A DNA stretch of 38,872 nt from Sporolituus thermophilus DSM 23256 (GCF_900102435.1 NZ_FNBU01000025.1:1-38872); one strand, 5' to 3'; counted from the first letter of the stretch, positions 23,787-33,743 are shown. A program made the numbers and translations. Notes: generated from the sequence alone by a model not told the origin.

Positions 23787-25412
23787 TTAAGACTTAAGCA
23801 GCCCCAGGCCGCTTAATACTCTGACCACGGCCGAGCCTACCAGGGGGATTTGCAGAATGTCCCGTTCGCTTAGCCCGCCCAATAGCAGTAACACAACAGC
23901 GTAAACAATCACTGCCGCCAGCATGGCCGCCAGCGTCGTCTGCGTCTGGGTAAGCAGTCCGGATGCGGCACCGGAAAACACGTAAATACCGGCGCTCATT
24001 ACCGCCGCCGCGAAGATATTTCGCGCCAAGGCTCCCAGATCCATCCTAAACCCGGTGTAGCGGTAAACAAAATACAAATTCAGGAAGGCCGCTACGCCCA
24101 TATCGGCAGCGGTAGCCCACGCCGCCCCCTTTATCCCTAAGGCCGGCAGGGCGACAAGGTACCAGTTAAGCCCGACTTTGACCACCGCGGCTATTCCCAT
24201 GTTTATAACCGGGATGGCCGTATGGCCCAAGCCTTGGAGCACGCCGGTGGTTGTCTGATGCAGCCCCAATAGGTACACGCTAATGGCCAAAACGCGCACC
24301 ACCTCGCCGGCCTCGGGCGCATGGTAAACAAGAGCGGAAATTGGCGTCGCCAGCAGCCATAACGCTGCTGCGGCGGGGATGGTTACAATATTGGTCAGCC
24401 GCATCGCCGCCGCCGTGCGCAGCTTAATCCGCTCAGCATTTCCCACAGCATATGCTTCCGCCACGGCCGGCACCAGACTGGTGGCCAGCGCCGCCGTAAA
24501 CAGGGTCGCCAGATTGACCAGCGGCACCGCCATGCCGGTTAAGTAGCCGAACAGCTCGGTCGCCTGCTCGACAGTATAGCCCGCCACTTCCAGCCGGGCC
24601 GGCACAATAAATAGGTCAAGGTTGGCTACCAGCGGCAGCATGATACTGGACAGCGATACCGGCAGCGCGAGGATGATAATACGCCGCAAAATGCTCCCGG
24701 CGTTTTCCCGTGGAAAAATTCCGGACAGCAGCCTTTCCTTTTCCGCCACATCGCGCTGCAGCTGCCAATAATAATAAAGCATAACAACCAGACCGGCCGC
24801 CGCCCCCGCGCCCGCCCCTAGACTGGCGCCGCCGGCGGCATATTCAATCCCTTTGGGCAGCAGCAGGGCGGCAAAAATCAGCATGGTTGCGACCCGGAAA
24901 AGTTGCTCGACTATTTGGGACACAGCGGTCGGTGTCATAATTTGCCAGCCCTGGAGATAGCCGCGAAAGCTGGACAGTACCGTAACCAGAAAAATCGCCG
25001 GGGATAAAGCCAGCAAGGCATAATAGGCGCGGGCATCGCGGATAAAGCGAAGTTCGATCAGCCACCCGGCCCCAAAATACATGAGCACACTGAAGCCAAG
25101 GCCCATTGCGATTAACAGCATGAGCGACAGTTGAAAAATACGGTTAGCTCCCCGGTAATCGCCAAGAGCTGCTTTTTCCGCGGTAATAATCGAAATCGCT
25201 ACCGGAATACCGGCGGATGAAACGCTTAGCACCAAAAGATAAATGGGGAAGGCCATTTGGTAGAGGCCAATCCCTTCACCGCCCAACACCCGGGATAAAA
25301 TAATCCAGTTCAATGACCCGATAACTTTGACAATGATGCCGGCTGCGGTTAAAACGAGCGTGCCTTTAAGAAACTGATTGGCGCCATGTCCATTGTCTGT
25401 TTGTTGCTGCAT
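23787..25412 (-). CDS. SpoVB-like polysaccharide/lipid flippase (MOP superfamily)
   Basis: Multi-pass membrane transporter, 541 aa, about 14 hydrophobic helices. The opening FLKGTLVLTAAGIIVKVIGS followed by RVLGGEGIGLYQMAFP is typical of stage V sporulation protein B, with SAGIPVAIS and LQGLGHTAIPVIN further in. SpoVB flips lipid-linked peptidoglycan precursors for the spore cortex; relatives move other lipid-linked glycans. The gene lies between gyrA and a GT39 transferase, so a non-sporulation envelope role is also possible. Start chosen at ATG 25412, where the protein lines up with SpoVB; the frame runs to a GTG at 25475 with no better ribosome site. Confidence 0.85.
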   Translation of the reverse strand: MQQQTDNGHGANQFLKGTLVLTAAGIIVKVIGSLNWIILSRVLGGEGIGLYQMAFPIYLLVLSVSSAGIPVAISIITAEKAALGDYRGANRIFQLSLMLLIAMGLGFSVLMYFGAGWLIELRFIRDARAYYALLALSPAIFLVTVLSSFRGYLQGWQIMTPTAVSQIVEQLFRVATMLIFAALLLPKGIEYAAGGASLGAGAGAAAGLVVMLYYYWQLQRDVAEKERLLSGIFPRENAGSILRRIIILALPVSLSSIMLPLVANLDLFIVPARLEVAGYTVEQATELFGYLTGMAVPLVNLATLFTAALATSLVPAVAEAYAVGNAERIKLRTAAAMRLTNIVTIPAAAALWLLATPISALVYHAPEAGEVVRVLAISVYLLGLHQTTTGVLQGLGHTAIPVINMGIAAVVKVGLNWYLVALPALGIKGAAWATAADMGVAAFLNLYFVYRYTGFRMDLGALARNIFAAAVMSAGIYVFSGAASGLLTQTQTTLAAMLAAVIVYAVVLLLLGGLSERDILQIPLVGSAVVRVLSGLGLLKS

Positions 25413-25486
25413 TTCCTTACTTTTCTCCAGTCTTTTATCCAGGTAAGCTGTCACCCTGCTCAGAACAAATCTCACTTATGTAAGCA

Positions 25487-25509
25487 CCCTGCCGGGATTC
25501 CCGGCAGGG
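25487..25509 (-). terminator. Hairpin after gyrA
   Basis: Perfect 10-bp inverted repeat CCCTGCCGGG/CCCGGCAGGG with a 3-nt loop, 24 nt past the gyrA stop. The following bases (TGCTTAC) are poor in T, so it is a weak terminator or an mRNA 3'-end stabiliser allowing some read-through into the flippase gene. Confidence 0.6.
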
Positions 25510-25532
25510 CGTTTGTCTGGTACAGACCTGTT

Positions 25533-27968
25533 TTAATCACTATCCGATTTTTTGTCTACGGCCGCCAGGGCGACAACACGGTCGTTTTCGCCCACGCTCA
25601 TAACCTTGACGCCTTGCGTGTTGCGGCCGGTGACCGAGATTTCGTCCACTTTGGTACGGATAACAACGCCATCGCCGGTGATGAGCATCAATTCCTGGCC
25701 AGGGCGCACTACTTTGAGCCCGACAACCTTGCCGGTTTTCTCGGTAATCTTGTTGTTAATAAGGCCCTTGCCGCCGCGTGATTGCTGGCGGTAATCCTCG
25801 ACCGGCGTGCGTTTGCCATAGCCGGCCTCGGTTACGGTCAGCACCTGGCCGTCTTTTTTCACCGTATCCATACCGACAACGACGTCGCCATCCCGCAGGG
25901 TAATGCCCTTAACACCGTGCGCGGAGCGACCCATAACCCGCACTTCTTTTTCCGGGAAGTTGATGGCCATGCCGTCGCGGGTGCCGAGCAGGATATGCTG
26001 CTCACCGCTGGTCAGTTTGACGTCGATCAGCTCGTCGTCCTCGTCCAGCGTCAGGGCAATCAGGCCGACCTTGCGGGCGGTGTCAAACTCTAACAGCTCG
26101 GTCTTTTTGACAATCCCCTTCTTGGTGGCCATGAAGAGATACCGGTTGGCGCTGAATTCCTTGATGGGAATAACGGCGGTGATTTTCTCGTCTTTCTCCA
26201 TGGGAAGGAGGTTGATGATGGCCGAGCCTTTGGCCGTGCGCCCGGCGTCAGGCAGCTCGTAGCCCTTAAGGCGGTATACCCGGCCTTTGTTGGTAAAGAA
26301 GAGAATATTATGGTGGGTTGTCGCCACGAATAAATGTTCCACAAAGTCCTCTTCCTTGGTGCCCATGCCGGTTACGCCCCGGCCGCCCCGCCGCTGGCTG
26401 CGGTAGGTATCGACCGGCAGGCGCTTGACATACCCCTGGTGGGTAATGGTGATGACGATGTCCTCATTGGCGATGAGGTCCTCGACCTCCAGTTTGGACA
26501 CATCGCTGGTAATAACCGTGCGGCGCGCATCGCCGAAGCGCTTTTTCACGTCCAGCAGCTCATCCTTGATGATGTCCATAACTTTGCGTTCGTCCGCCAA
26601 AACCCCCTCCAACCATTCGATGGTTTCGAGGACGTCCTTGTACTCTGCCTCGATTTTTTCCCGCTCCAGGCCGGTAAGGCGCTGAAGCCGCATGTCGAGG
26701 ATGGCCTGCGCCTGCTTCTCGCTGAGGGCAAACTTGGCAACAAGCGCATCGCGGGCAATTTCCGGCGTCCGCGACTGGCGGATAGTGGTAATAACCTCAT
26801 CCAGGTGGTCAAGAGCGATTTTGAGCCCTTCCAGGATATGGGCCCGCGCCCGCGCCTTCTCCAGTTCGAACTTGGTGCGCCGGATAATGACGTCTTTCTG
26901 ATGCTCCAGATAGTAGTGGAGCATGTCGCGCAGGTTGAGAATGCGCGGCCGGCCGTCGACCAGGGCCAGCATGATCACGCCGAACGTTTCCTGAAGCTGG
27001 GTGTGCTTATAGAGCTGATTTAAAATGACATCGGCATTGACGTCGCGCCGCAGTTCGATAACAACGCGCATGCCGTTGCGGTCGCTTTCGTCCCGCAGAT
27101 CGGTAATCCCGTCGATGGTTTTTTCCCGGACCAGATTGGCGATGGTTTCCACCAGTTTCGCCTTATTGACCTGATAGGGAATTTCCGTGACCACAATCCG
27201 GTGCTTGCCGCTGGACATCTTCTCCACGCGGGCCTGGGCCCGCATCTTAATGACGCCGCGACCGGTAGTATAGGCCTGTCTGATGCCGTCCCGCCCGAGA
27301 ATAAGACCGCCGGTCGGAAAATCCGGGCCCTTGATGGCCATCATCAGCTCTTTAACCGATACCTCGGGATTGTCAATCATCATGACAAGGGCATCGACCA
27401 CTTCGCCCAGGTTATGCGGGGGAATATTGGTGGCCATGCCGACAGCAATGCCGGCCGAACCGTTAACCAGCAGGTTGGGAATTTTCGCCGGCAGTACGGT
27501 CGGCTCTTTGAGCGACTCGTCATAGTTAGGAACAAAATCTACCGTGTCCTTGTCAATATCAGCCAGCATTTCCTCGGCGATGCGGGACATGCGCACTTCG
27601 GTATAACGCATGGCCGCCGCCGCGTCCCCGTCGATAGAACCGAAGTTCCCATGGCCGTCAATAAGCGGGTAGCGGGTAGAAAAATCCTGGGCCATCCGCA
27701 CGATGGCATCATAGACCGAACTGTCGCCGTGGGGATGGTATTTACCTAAAACTTCCCCCACAATACGGGCTGACTTCTTATAAGGCTTGTTTGGCGTCAT
27801 GCCCGCTTCGTGCATGGCGTACAGAATGCGGCGGTGCACCGGCTTCAGACCGTCGCGCACGTCCGGCAAGGCCCGCATGACAATGACGCTCATGGCATAG
27901 TCAATATAGGAGTTTTTCATTTCCTCCTCTATGCGCACGGGCAATACTTTGCCTAAGCCAAAATCCAC
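25533..27968 (-). CDS. gyrA: DNA gyrase subunit A
   Basis: Subunit of the ATP-dependent topoisomerase that introduces negative supercoils, 811 aa. The breakage-reunion domain contains [27 protein letters not shown] (quinolone region with Ser83 and Asp87 equivalents unchanged and Ala84 replaced by Ser) and the catalytic Tyr in [11 protein letters not shown]. The C-terminal beta-pinwheel has the GyrA-box QRRGGRG, which marks GyrA and not ParC. The start is GTG at 27968 with GGGAGG 7 nt upstream. gyrB is not adjacent: the neighbour on that side is a divergent ytaF gene. The drug-region residues suggest no target-based quinolone resistance. Confidence 0.97.
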   Translation of the reverse strand: MDFGLGKVLPVRIEEEMKNSYIDYAMSVIVMRALPDVRDGLKPVHRRILYAMHEAGMTPNKPYKKSARIVGEVLGKYHPHGDSSVYDAIVRMAQDFSTRYPLIDGHGNFGSIDGDAAAAMRYTEVRMSRIAEEMLADIDKDTVDFVPNYDESLKEPTVLPAKIPNLLVNGSAGIAVGMATNIPPHNLGEVVDALVMMIDNPEVSVKELMMAIKGPDFPTGGLILGRDGIRQAYTTGRGVIKMRAQARVEKMSSGKHRIVVTEIPYQVNKAKLVETIANLVREKTIDGITDLRDESDRNGMRVVIELRRDVNADVILNQLYKHTQLQETFGVIMLALVDGRPRILNLRDMLHYYLEHQKDVIIRRTKFELEKARARAHILEGLKIALDHLDEVITTIRQSRTPEIARDALVAKFALSEKQAQAILDMRLQRLTGLEREKIEAEYKDVLETIEWLEGVLADERKVMDIIKDELLDVKKRFGDARRTVITSDVSKLEVEDLIANEDIVITITHQGYVKRLPVDTYRSQRRGGRGVTGMGTKEEDFVEHLFVATTHHNILFFTNKGRVYRLKGYELPDAGRTAKGSAIINLLPMEKDEKITAVIPIKEFSANRYLFMATKKGIVKKTELLEFDTARKVGLIALTLDEDDELIDVKLTSGEQHILLGTRDGMAINFPEKEVRVMGRSAHGVKGITLRDGDVVVGMDTVKKDGQVLTVTEAGYGKRTPVEDYRQQSRGGKGLINNKITEKTGKVVGLKVVRPGQELMLITGDGVVIRTKVDEISVTGRNTQGVKVMSVGENDRVVALAAVDKKSDSD

Positions 27969-28144
27969 ATTTTCACCTCCCAATGCGCAAAAATACCTCA
28001 AACATATATCATTTCCCTATCTATGTAAAAAATTCCTGCCCCGCCGCTTGTCGCCGGACAAGCGACCCCCTGTGACCAAAAGCCGGCCACGACCATATAT
28101 TAACGTGAAAGAATGCTTTAGTTTACTTAGGGGGCTGAGCGGCT
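27969..28144. promoter_or_regulatory. Divergent gyrA/ytaF intergenic region
   Basis: It holds a perfect 8-bp hairpin CGCTTGTC/GACAAGCG with a GCCG loop (28045-28064) in the presumed gyrA leader. No T run follows, and no convincing promoter boxes were found on either strand. Confidence 0.5.
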
Positions 28145-28789
28145 ATGAGTATGGGGCTTTTTTACGTTATTTTGCTTGGAATCGCCGTCAGCATCGATGG
28201 TTTTGTTGCCGGCGTAGCCTACGGCCTGAAAAACATCAGGATGCCTGTCAAATCGCTGGCGGTCATTGGCGTCGTCACCACCGTCATGACCGGGTTCGCC
28301 ATGCTGGGCGCCTATGTCTTCAGCCGGTTTATCGATACCGACATCGCTATAATCCTTGGCGCGATGTTGCTCATTTTGCTGGGGCTGTGGAGCCTCTTCC
28401 AGCAATACTTAACCAAAGACGTGCCGTCCTATGAAGCTGACGGCGAAGTCACTGCCCGTAAACTCACTTTCTCCATCGGCCGTCTGGTCGTCAGCATTAT
28501 GGCCAAGCCGGAAACGGCCGACGTCGACCGGCTCGGATATATCAGCACTCTGGAAGCCGTCTTCCTCGGCATCGCCGTAGGCCTGGACGCCATGGTCGGC
28601 ACCTTTGCCGCCGCCCTTATGGGGGTATTGCCAATTTATACTCCGGTGGCGGTTGGTATCATCCACATCCTGTGCGTCGCCGGCGGCTGTTATTCATCGG
28701 CGCGCTTTGTCTCCGACCGGTTGAAAAAACGCTTTCCCTACCTGCCTGGTACGCTACTGATCATCCTCGGTCTCATCCGGCTAGCCTAA
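28145..28789 (+). CDS. ytaF: YtaF-like sporulation membrane protein (MntP superfamily)
   Basis: Inner-membrane protein, 214 aa, with about six hydrophobic helices in two related halves, each starting with a similar acidic motif: GIAVSIDGFVAGVAYGL and GIAVGLDAMVGTFAAAL. The Asp residues in these helices are the putative cation site shared with the manganese exporter MntP. The central charged loop (about 90-130) and length fit YtaF of spore-forming Firmicutes. The function of YtaF is not firmly known; metal export is inferred from the fold. A GGGGG site lies 10 nt before the ATG, and a terminator follows the gene. Confidence 0.85.
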   Translation: MSMGLFYVILLGIAVSIDGFVAGVAYGLKNIRMPVKSLAVIGVVTTVMTGFAMLGAYVFSRFIDTDIAIILGAMLLILLGLWSLFQQYLTKDVPSYEADGEVTARKLTFSIGRLVVSIMAKPETADVDRLGYISTLEAVFLGIAVGLDAMVGTFAAALMGVLPIYTPVAVGIIHILCVAGGCYSSARFVSDRLKKRFPYLPGTLLIILGLIRLA

Positions 28790-28812
28790 CCTAAAACCGC
28801 CCTTATCGCCGC

Positions 28813-28848
28813 AGGTGGACCGGCTCGGCCGTCCGCCTGATTTTTTTT
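28813..28848 (+). terminator. Terminator of ytaF
   Basis: Stem AGGTGGAC/GTCCGCCT (one G-U pair) with an inner GGC/GCC pairing, followed by GA and eight T (28841-28848). Confidence 0.85.
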
Positions 28849-28856
28849 ATCGCCTC

Positions 28857-28885
28857 TTAACATTTTGTGGACATACTACTACAAT
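28857..28885 (+). promoter_or_regulatory. Promoter of the butyrate kinase gene
   Basis: -35 TTAACA (28857-28862), 17-nt spacer, -10 TACAAT (28880-28885). The start codon is about 33 nt downstream. Confidence 0.6.
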
Positions 28886-28918
28886 AATAATGATACTATA
28901 CATAGCGGAGGTTGCATA

Positions 28919-29986
28919 ATGTTTCGCATCCTTACCATCAATCCCGGATCCACATCCACCAAAATCGGCATTTTTGAAGACACGCGCGAGGCGCTGACGC
29001 AAAACCTGAGCCACAGCGCCGACGAACTTGCCGAATTCCCTACCATCATCGACCAGTTAGATTACCGCCTGGGAAAAATCATGGACTTTCTCGCGGCGCA
29101 AAACCTCTCCCCCCGCGACTTTGCCGCCATTGTCGGCCGCGGCGGTCTTCTCAAACCCATGGTCAGCGGTACCTATCTAATTAATGAAGCCATGCTCGAC
29201 GACCTCAAACACAGCCGGTACGGCGCCCATGCCTCCAACTTAGGCGCCATTCTGGCGGCCATGCTGGCCAAACAGGCCGACTGCCCCGCCTATATTGTCG
29301 ACCCCGTCGTCGTCGATGAACTCGAGCCGGTAGCCCGCGTCACCGGCCGGCCGGAAATCGAGCGCCGCAGCATCTTCCACGCCCTCAATCAAAAGGCGGT
29401 GGCCAAACGCTTCGCCAAGAGCATCAACCGCCCATACGAGGAACTTAACCTCATTGTCGCCCATCTTGGCGGCGGCATCTCGGTCGGTTGCCATAAACAA
29501 GGCCGAGTTGTGGAAGTCAATAATGCCCTGGATGGCGAAGGGCCCTTTTCGCCCGAACGGGCTGGCACCATGCCGGCTGGCCAATTCGCCGACCTTATCC
29601 TGAGTGAAGGCCTGCGGCGGGAAGCAATCGCCAAAATGCTGGCCGGCAAAGGCGGTCTTGTCGCCCACCTCGGCACCAATGACGCCCGTGAAGTGGAAAA
29701 GCGTATCGCGCAAGGAGATAAGGAAGCCAAGCTGGTCTACGACGCCATGATTTACCAGGTGGCGCGCGCCATTGCCGCCGCCGCCGTGCCGGTATGCGGC
29801 AAGGTGGATCACATCCTGCTTACCGGCGGCATCGCGTACTCCCAATACCTGACCGGCAAACTCGAAGAATATATCGGCTTCATCGCCCCTGTCGTCGTCC
29901 TCCCCGGCGAAAACGAACTCCAGGCCTTGGCCGAAGGCGCCTACCGCGTCCTTACCGGCGAAGAACAGGCCAAAGAATACCGGTAG
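28919..29986 (+). CDS. buk: Butyrate kinase
   Basis: Acetate/butyrate kinase family enzyme making butyryl-phosphate from butyrate and ATP, or ATP in reverse; 355 aa. The phosphate-binding start ILTINPGSTSTKIGIFED, the VGRGGLLKPM segment, IVAHLGGGISVG and ILLTGGIAYS are clear Buk features and the length is normal. The ATG at 28919 has GGAGG 7 nt upstream; the longer frame from 28865 is not needed. It is a single-gene transcript between a promoter and a strong terminator. The usual partner, phosphotransbutyrylase (ptb), is not adjacent, so it may work on branched-chain acyl phosphates or pair with a distant ptb. Confidence 0.93.
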   Translation: MFRILTINPGSTSTKIGIFEDTREALTQNLSHSADELAEFPTIIDQLDYRLGKIMDFLAAQNLSPRDFAAIVGRGGLLKPMVSGTYLINEAMLDDLKHSRYGAHASNLGAILAAMLAKQADCPAYIVDPVVVDELEPVARVTGRPEIERRSIFHALNQKAVAKRFAKSINRPYEELNLIVAHLGGGISVGCHKQGRVVEVNNALDGEGPFSPERAGTMPAGQFADLILSEGLRREAIAKMLAGKGGLVAHLGTNDAREVEKRIAQGDKEAKLVYDAMIYQVARAIAAAAVPVCGKVDHILLTGGIAYSQYLTGKLEEYIGFIAPVVVLPGENELQALAEGAYRVLTGEEQAKEYR

Positions 29987-29992
29987 CACACC

Positions 29993-30032
29993 AAAGACCC
30001 TGTAGGCCAAACCGGCCTACAGGGTCTTTTTT
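29993..30032 (+). terminator. Terminator of buk
   Basis: A 16-bp perfect stem (AAAGACCCTGTAGGCC/GGCCTACAGGGTCTTT) with a 5-nt loop ends in six T. It starts 7 nt after the buk stop and could also act on the minus strand. Confidence 0.92.
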
Positions 30033-30187
30033 ACCTTCTACTTTTATAGTCTACAAATGAAATTTATATTTATGCAATATTTTATTAAATATTTTTTCGC
30101 AAAGAGGGGAATATTTCAAGTTAAGTCACGCTGTATTCAAGCCGAAACTAACAGCAACATTTTAAATTTTGCAAGCGTTAACACCAA

Positions 30188-30216
30188 TTGCATATTTAAG
30201 CATATAGATATATAAT
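30188..30216 (+). promoter_or_regulatory. Promoter of the GNAT gene
   Basis: -35 TTGCAT (30188-30193), 17-nt spacer, -10 TATAAT (30211-30216, consensus), about 30 nt before the start codon in a strongly AT-rich stretch. Confidence 0.75.
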
Positions 30217-30246
30217 TATACAAAGATAGAATAAGGGGGGCTGTCG

Positions 30247-30702
30247 ATGCTGGTTCGCAAAGCGACATTTCATGATGTCGAAGCTATGCATCAGATCGTT
30301 AATCAATACGCGGCCAAAGGAATGATGCTGGCCCGTTCGCGCAACACGCTGTATGAAACGCTGCGCGACTTCGTCGTAGCTGAAGAAGCCGGGCGAATTA
30401 TCGGCGTAGGCGCACTGCATTTGATATGGGACGCCTTGGCGGAAGTGCGCTCGCTGGCCGTGGCGCCCGAGGCCACCGGCAAAGGAGTAGGCCGGCGTAT
30501 AGTGGAAGCTTTGACGAAAGAAGCCAGGGCGCTTGGCGTCAAAACCTTGTTTGCCCTGACCTACCAGCGCGAATTTTTTGAACGCCTGGGGTTCAATGAA
30601 GTACCCAAAGAAACACTCTTGCATAAAGTCTGGAAAGAATGCATAAATTGCCCCAAGTTTCCCAATTGCGACGAGATTGCCGTGGTCAAAAATATTGAGT
30701 AA
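30247..30702 (+). CDS. GNAT acetyltransferase, short ArgA-like
   Basis: Acetyl-CoA-dependent N-acetyltransferase, 151 aa. The acetyl-CoA site is SLAVAPEATGKGVGRRIVEA (the Q/RxxGxG/A loop), preceded by beta-strands GRIIGVGALHL and followed by LFALTYQREFFERLGF. The closing segment with a cysteine cluster (KECINCPKFPNCDE, CX2CX5C) is found in short ArgA-like N-acetylglutamate synthases of Clostridia-type bacteria, so arginine biosynthesis is the best guess, but no arg gene is nearby. AAGGGGGG precedes the ATG by 5-6 nt. The substrate is not proven by the sequence. Confidence 0.85.
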   Translation: MLVRKATFHDVEAMHQIVNQYAAKGMMLARSRNTLYETLRDFVVAEEAGRIIGVGALHLIWDALAEVRSLAVAPEATGKGVGRRIVEALTKEARALGVKTLFALTYQREFFERLGFNEVPKETLLHKVWKECINCPKFPNCDEIAVVKNIE

Positions 30703-30883
30703 ACTGTAAAGTTAACCTTCTCGTCTGCCAAACAACAAAGATGACATAGGCCCCGCAGAGTGAGGAACATATAACGGCAATACACTGAATAATTCTTGTT
30801 CCACTTGCCTTGTCAGTGGTAAAATAAAATTGCACCGCTGAAAAAAGGCTTGGAATCCATCGCCTCAAAGCGGCCAAATAAGC

Positions 30884-30912
30884 AAAGTCCCGGTTATGTC
30901 CGGGGCTTTTTT
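30884..30912 (+). terminator. Terminator upstream of the L,D-transpeptidase gene
   Basis: Stem AAAGTCCCGG/CCGGGGCTTT (10 bp with one U-G) and a 6-nt loop, ending in a run of six T. It lies 180 nt after the GNAT stop and 60 nt before the next start, so it may end the GNAT transcript or act as an attenuator for the next gene. Confidence 0.8.
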
Positions 30913-30972
30913 ACTACTGGGCCCTTAACCCCGGCCCTGCTGTGTGCATATCATAAAACCGGGGTGAAAAAA

Positions 30973-31311
30973 GTGGCCTATTCGATTATTGTCTCGCTGG
31001 CCCGGCGGCGGCTGATGCTGCTCAAAGACGGCCAGGTCGTCAAATCATACCCGGTCGGCGTCGGCAAAAGCGGCACGCCCACGCCGACCGGCACCTACTA
31101 TATCGTTAATAAACTGCCCAATCCCGGCGGCCCATACGGCGCCATGTGGCTTGGGCTTAGCCACCGCGGCTACGGCATTCACGGCACCAATAACCCGTCC
31201 TCGATCGGCGGCTATGTTTCCAAGGGCTGTATCCGTATGTACAACCGCGATGTCCTGGAACTGGCCAGAACCGTGCCGCTTGGCACGGCCGTCACCATCA
31301 CAGCATACTAA
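30973..31311 (+). CDS. Small L,D-transpeptidase (YkuD domain)
   Basis: Peptidoglycan cross-linking or remodelling enzyme, 112 aa, essentially only the YkuD catalytic domain. The signature is complete: [20 protein letters not shown] with catalytic His and Cys, and the front strand [15 protein letters not shown] is typical. No signal peptide or membrane helix is seen, and LysM or other cell-wall-binding domains are absent, so export is unexplained. Start taken as GTG at 30973 because GGGGTG lies 7 nt upstream; GTG at 30964 is close and possible, and the open frame to 30850 runs through the terminator stem, so it is unlikely. Confidence 0.85.
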   Translation: MAYSIIVSLARRRLMLLKDGQVVKSYPVGVGKSGTPTPTGTYYIVNKLPNPGGPYGAMWLGLSHRGYGIHGTNNPSSIGGYVSKGCIRMYNRDVLELARTVPLGTAVTITAY

Positions 31312-31433
31312 AGCTATCCGCCATCCATACCCAATGAACAGAGCGGCCAAATCTTCAGGATTGTGAAAATTATACATTTCGCCATTGGGGCGCTGGTCTT
31401 ATTAGCATTATTAGGATAACAAAAGCTAATAGG

Positions 31434-33620
31434 CTAGCCATAGCTTCGCGCCTGCTGCTTTAGCATGGCACGCATTTTTCCCGGCGGCACCGGCGGCGAA
31501 AGTAAATACCCCTGGGCCTCATCGCAGCCATATCTTTTGAGAAAGTCCAGGTGACCGGCTGTTTCTACCCCCTCAGCCACCACTTTTATTCCGAAATCGT
31601 GGGCAAGAGAAATAATCATGCGTATTATCGCCGCGCTTTCCGGTGAAGACTCGGCGTCTTTGACGAAAGACTTGTCAATCTTAAGAACATCAAGCGGCAG
31701 TCGTTTCAGGCTAAACAGCGAGGTCTGACCTGCGCCAAAATCGTCCATGGCAAACTTGATGCCCGCTCTTTTCAGCCGGTTGAGCACGGAAACTACCTGT
31801 TCAATATCGTGCATGCACATACTCTCGGTAATTTCCAGTTCCAGCCGGCCAGGATCAATGCCTGAGCGTAAAACAAATTCCAGAACGTTGTCGCTGAAAT
31901 CGGCCTGATACAGTTGGCTGGCCGCCAAGTTCACCGACATATTTATTTCGATACCTTCAGCCTGCCAGGCGCCCAACTGCCGGCAAGCCTCGGTAAGCAC
32001 CCAGGTACCGAGAGGAATAATCAGACCGGTTTCTTCGGCCAGCGCAATAAACTCACCCGGCAACGTCAGCCCGCGGCGGGGATGCAGCCAGCGCACAAGC
32101 GCTTCGACACCGGCAATGCGTCCGCTGGCAATTTCCCAACGCGGCTGATAATACAGGACAAATTCGTCTCTTTCCAGGGCCTGGCGCAGTTCGCGCTCCA
32201 GCGCGATTTTGGCTGCCGCTTTTTCGGCTACGGCGGCGTTATAAAACGCGCAGCGGTTTTTACCGTCAGTTTTCGCGCTGGCCATTGCCGCCTCGGCGTG
32301 CCTAAGGATCTCGGCAGCGCTCGCTGCATCGTCAGGATAGAACGCGATGCCAATGCTGGCGGTGAGAAAAAACTCCTGTCCGTCAACAAGCCACGGTAAC
32401 CGGCAGGCCGTAAGAATACCGTTTGCTATGCGTTCAGCCGTTTCCCGTCCGCCGCCTATCGACAAAATGGCAAACTTGTCGGCGCCCATCGCTGCTACCA
32501 TTGCTTCGGCGCCCGCCACAGCTGCCAATCGTTCGGCGACCGCCCTGAGCAGTTTGTCGCCGGTGGCATGCCCGGCCACATTGTTGACGAGTTTGAACCC
32601 GTCAATATCTACTGCCATCAGCGCGGCGCAGCCGGCGGCTTCTTCCAGCTCATGCAACCTTTCCAGCAAACGGTGCCGGTTGGGCAGACCGGTAATCTGG
32701 TCATAATACGCCAAAAACGTCGCTTTTTCTTCCGCCTTCCGGCGCTGCGCCAGCTCGAGACGCAGTTTGTCATACAGGCCGGCATTGTGCAGCGCCAGCG
32801 CCGCCAGATTGGCAAACCGCTCCAACAGATCTGTCTTGTCTTGGGTAAATGCCGTCTGGCTATCAAGATACAGCACATTTAAAACCCCGATAATACTATT
32901 GTTCACTTTGAGCGGGATGGCAGCCATTGCCCCCATGTTTTCGATAGGCAGCGTCGTCACCCGGTGCGGCCAGACCGCATAATTGTCAGTAATGATGGTA
33001 TTTCCTGTCTGCCAGGCCCGTCCGGCCAGTCCTTCCCCCCTCGCAAGGGCAATTGGGTAATCACGAGACACCTCCTGGTAATACCCGATGGCAAACTTGG
33101 GTATTAGCCGGTCTAAAGCCTGGTCTACCATAAAAATACAGGCGTGCTGTGTACCGACAAGCTGGCAGGCTTTCTCAAGCACTGTCCGCAAAAGTCCGTC
33201 CAGGTCTGCCTGGCGGTTGATGCTGAGGGTTACTTCATAAAGCATTTTCAGATATGCATTTTGTTTACGCAGCTTTTCCTCGCTGGCCAAAAGAAGCTGC
33301 TGGCTGGCCTGGAGATCGTCGAACTGACTGCGCAGTTCCTCTTCCATGGCCGCAATTTCTTCGTAAGCGGCGGTAAGTTCCTCCACTTTGGCGGTGAGTT
33401 CCCTATTCTTTTCGGCCATACGACGGGTATGTAGCCAAATAAGATAGTAAAGCCCGACCGCCGTTATACCGACGTACAACCAGCCTTTGGCCGTCTGCAG
33501 CACGGTAAGCCGGGCCAGATCATCCACCGCCCATGCCAGGACTGCGTCCGAAAAAGTTATCCACACCACGGCCACGACCGAATAAATAACGGTAATAACC
33601 AGCGCGGCGTTTTCGCGCAT
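31434..33620 (-). CDS. Membrane-anchored GAF-GGDEF-EAL signalling protein
   Basis: Likely c-di-GMP phosphodiesterase, 728 aa. Two N-terminal membrane helices (about 5-24 and 38-58) lead into a coiled coil (about 60-125), a GAF sensor domain (about 130-275), a GGDEF domain (about 295-455) and an EAL domain (about 468-715). The GGDEF active-site motif is degenerate (MGADKF in place of GGDEF), so cyclase activity is unlikely. The EAL site looks intact: [41 protein letters not shown] and [10 protein letters not shown]. The start was set at ATG 33620 with GGGG upstream; a GTG at 33629 is possible. It is a stand-alone gene lying between the L,D-transpeptidase gene and the terminator of the leu operon. 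Confidence 0.92.
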   Translation of the reverse strand: MRENAALVITVIYSVVAVVWITFSDAVLAWAVDDLARLTVLQTAKGWLYVGITAVGLYYLIWLHTRRMAEKNRELTAKVEELTAAYEEIAAMEEELRSQFDDLQASQQLLLASEEKLRKQNAYLKMLYEVTLSINRQADLDGLLRTVLEKACQLVGTQHACIFMVDQALDRLIPKFAIGYYQEVSRDYPIALARGEGLAGRAWQTGNTIITDNYAVWPHRVTTLPIENMGAMAAIPLKVNNSIIGVLNVLYLDSQTAFTQDKTDLLERFANLAALALHNAGLYDKLRLELAQRRKAEEKATFLAYYDQITGLPNRHRLLERLHELEEAAGCAALMAVDIDGFKLVNNVAGHATGDKLLRAVAERLAAVAGAEAMVAAMGADKFAILSIGGGRETAERIANGILTACRLPWLVDGQEFFLTASIGIAFYPDDAASAAEILRHAEAAMASAKTDGKNRCAFYNAAVAEKAAAKIALERELRQALERDEFVLYYQPRWEIASGRIAGVEALVRWLHPRRGLTLPGEFIALAEETGLIIPLGTWVLTEACRQLGAWQAEGIEINMSVNLAASQLYQADFSDNVLEFVLRSGIDPGRLELEITESMCMHDIEQVVSVLNRLKRAGIKFAMDDFGAGQTSLFSLKRLPLDVLKIDKSFVKDAESSPESAAIIRMIISLAHDFGIKVVAEGVETAGHLDFLKRYGCDEAQGYLLSPPVPPGKMRAMLKQQARSYG

Positions 33621-33704
33621 TGCTGCCACCCCATCGCCGAATTAGTCTGATAATATTTAATTTACTATAAAGCGACAAAATCCTGCCCTCAGCAGAGTCC
33701 CAGC

Positions 33705-33743
33705 AAAAAAGGCTTCCCTCTAAGCTCAAGGGAAGCCTTTTTT
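33705..33743 (-). terminator. Terminator of the leu operon
   Basis: Stem GGCTTCCCT/AGGGAAGCC with A6 on one side and T6 on the other, so it can work in both directions. It follows the leuB stop (33745) immediately. Confidence 0.9.

Noticed and set aside
30720-30912. Possible c-di-GMP (GEMM) riboswitch before the L,D-transpeptidase gene
   Set aside because: CTCAAAGC and nearby bases faintly recall the GEMM core CGCAAAGC, but the flanking conserved stems and tetraloop/receptor do not fit.
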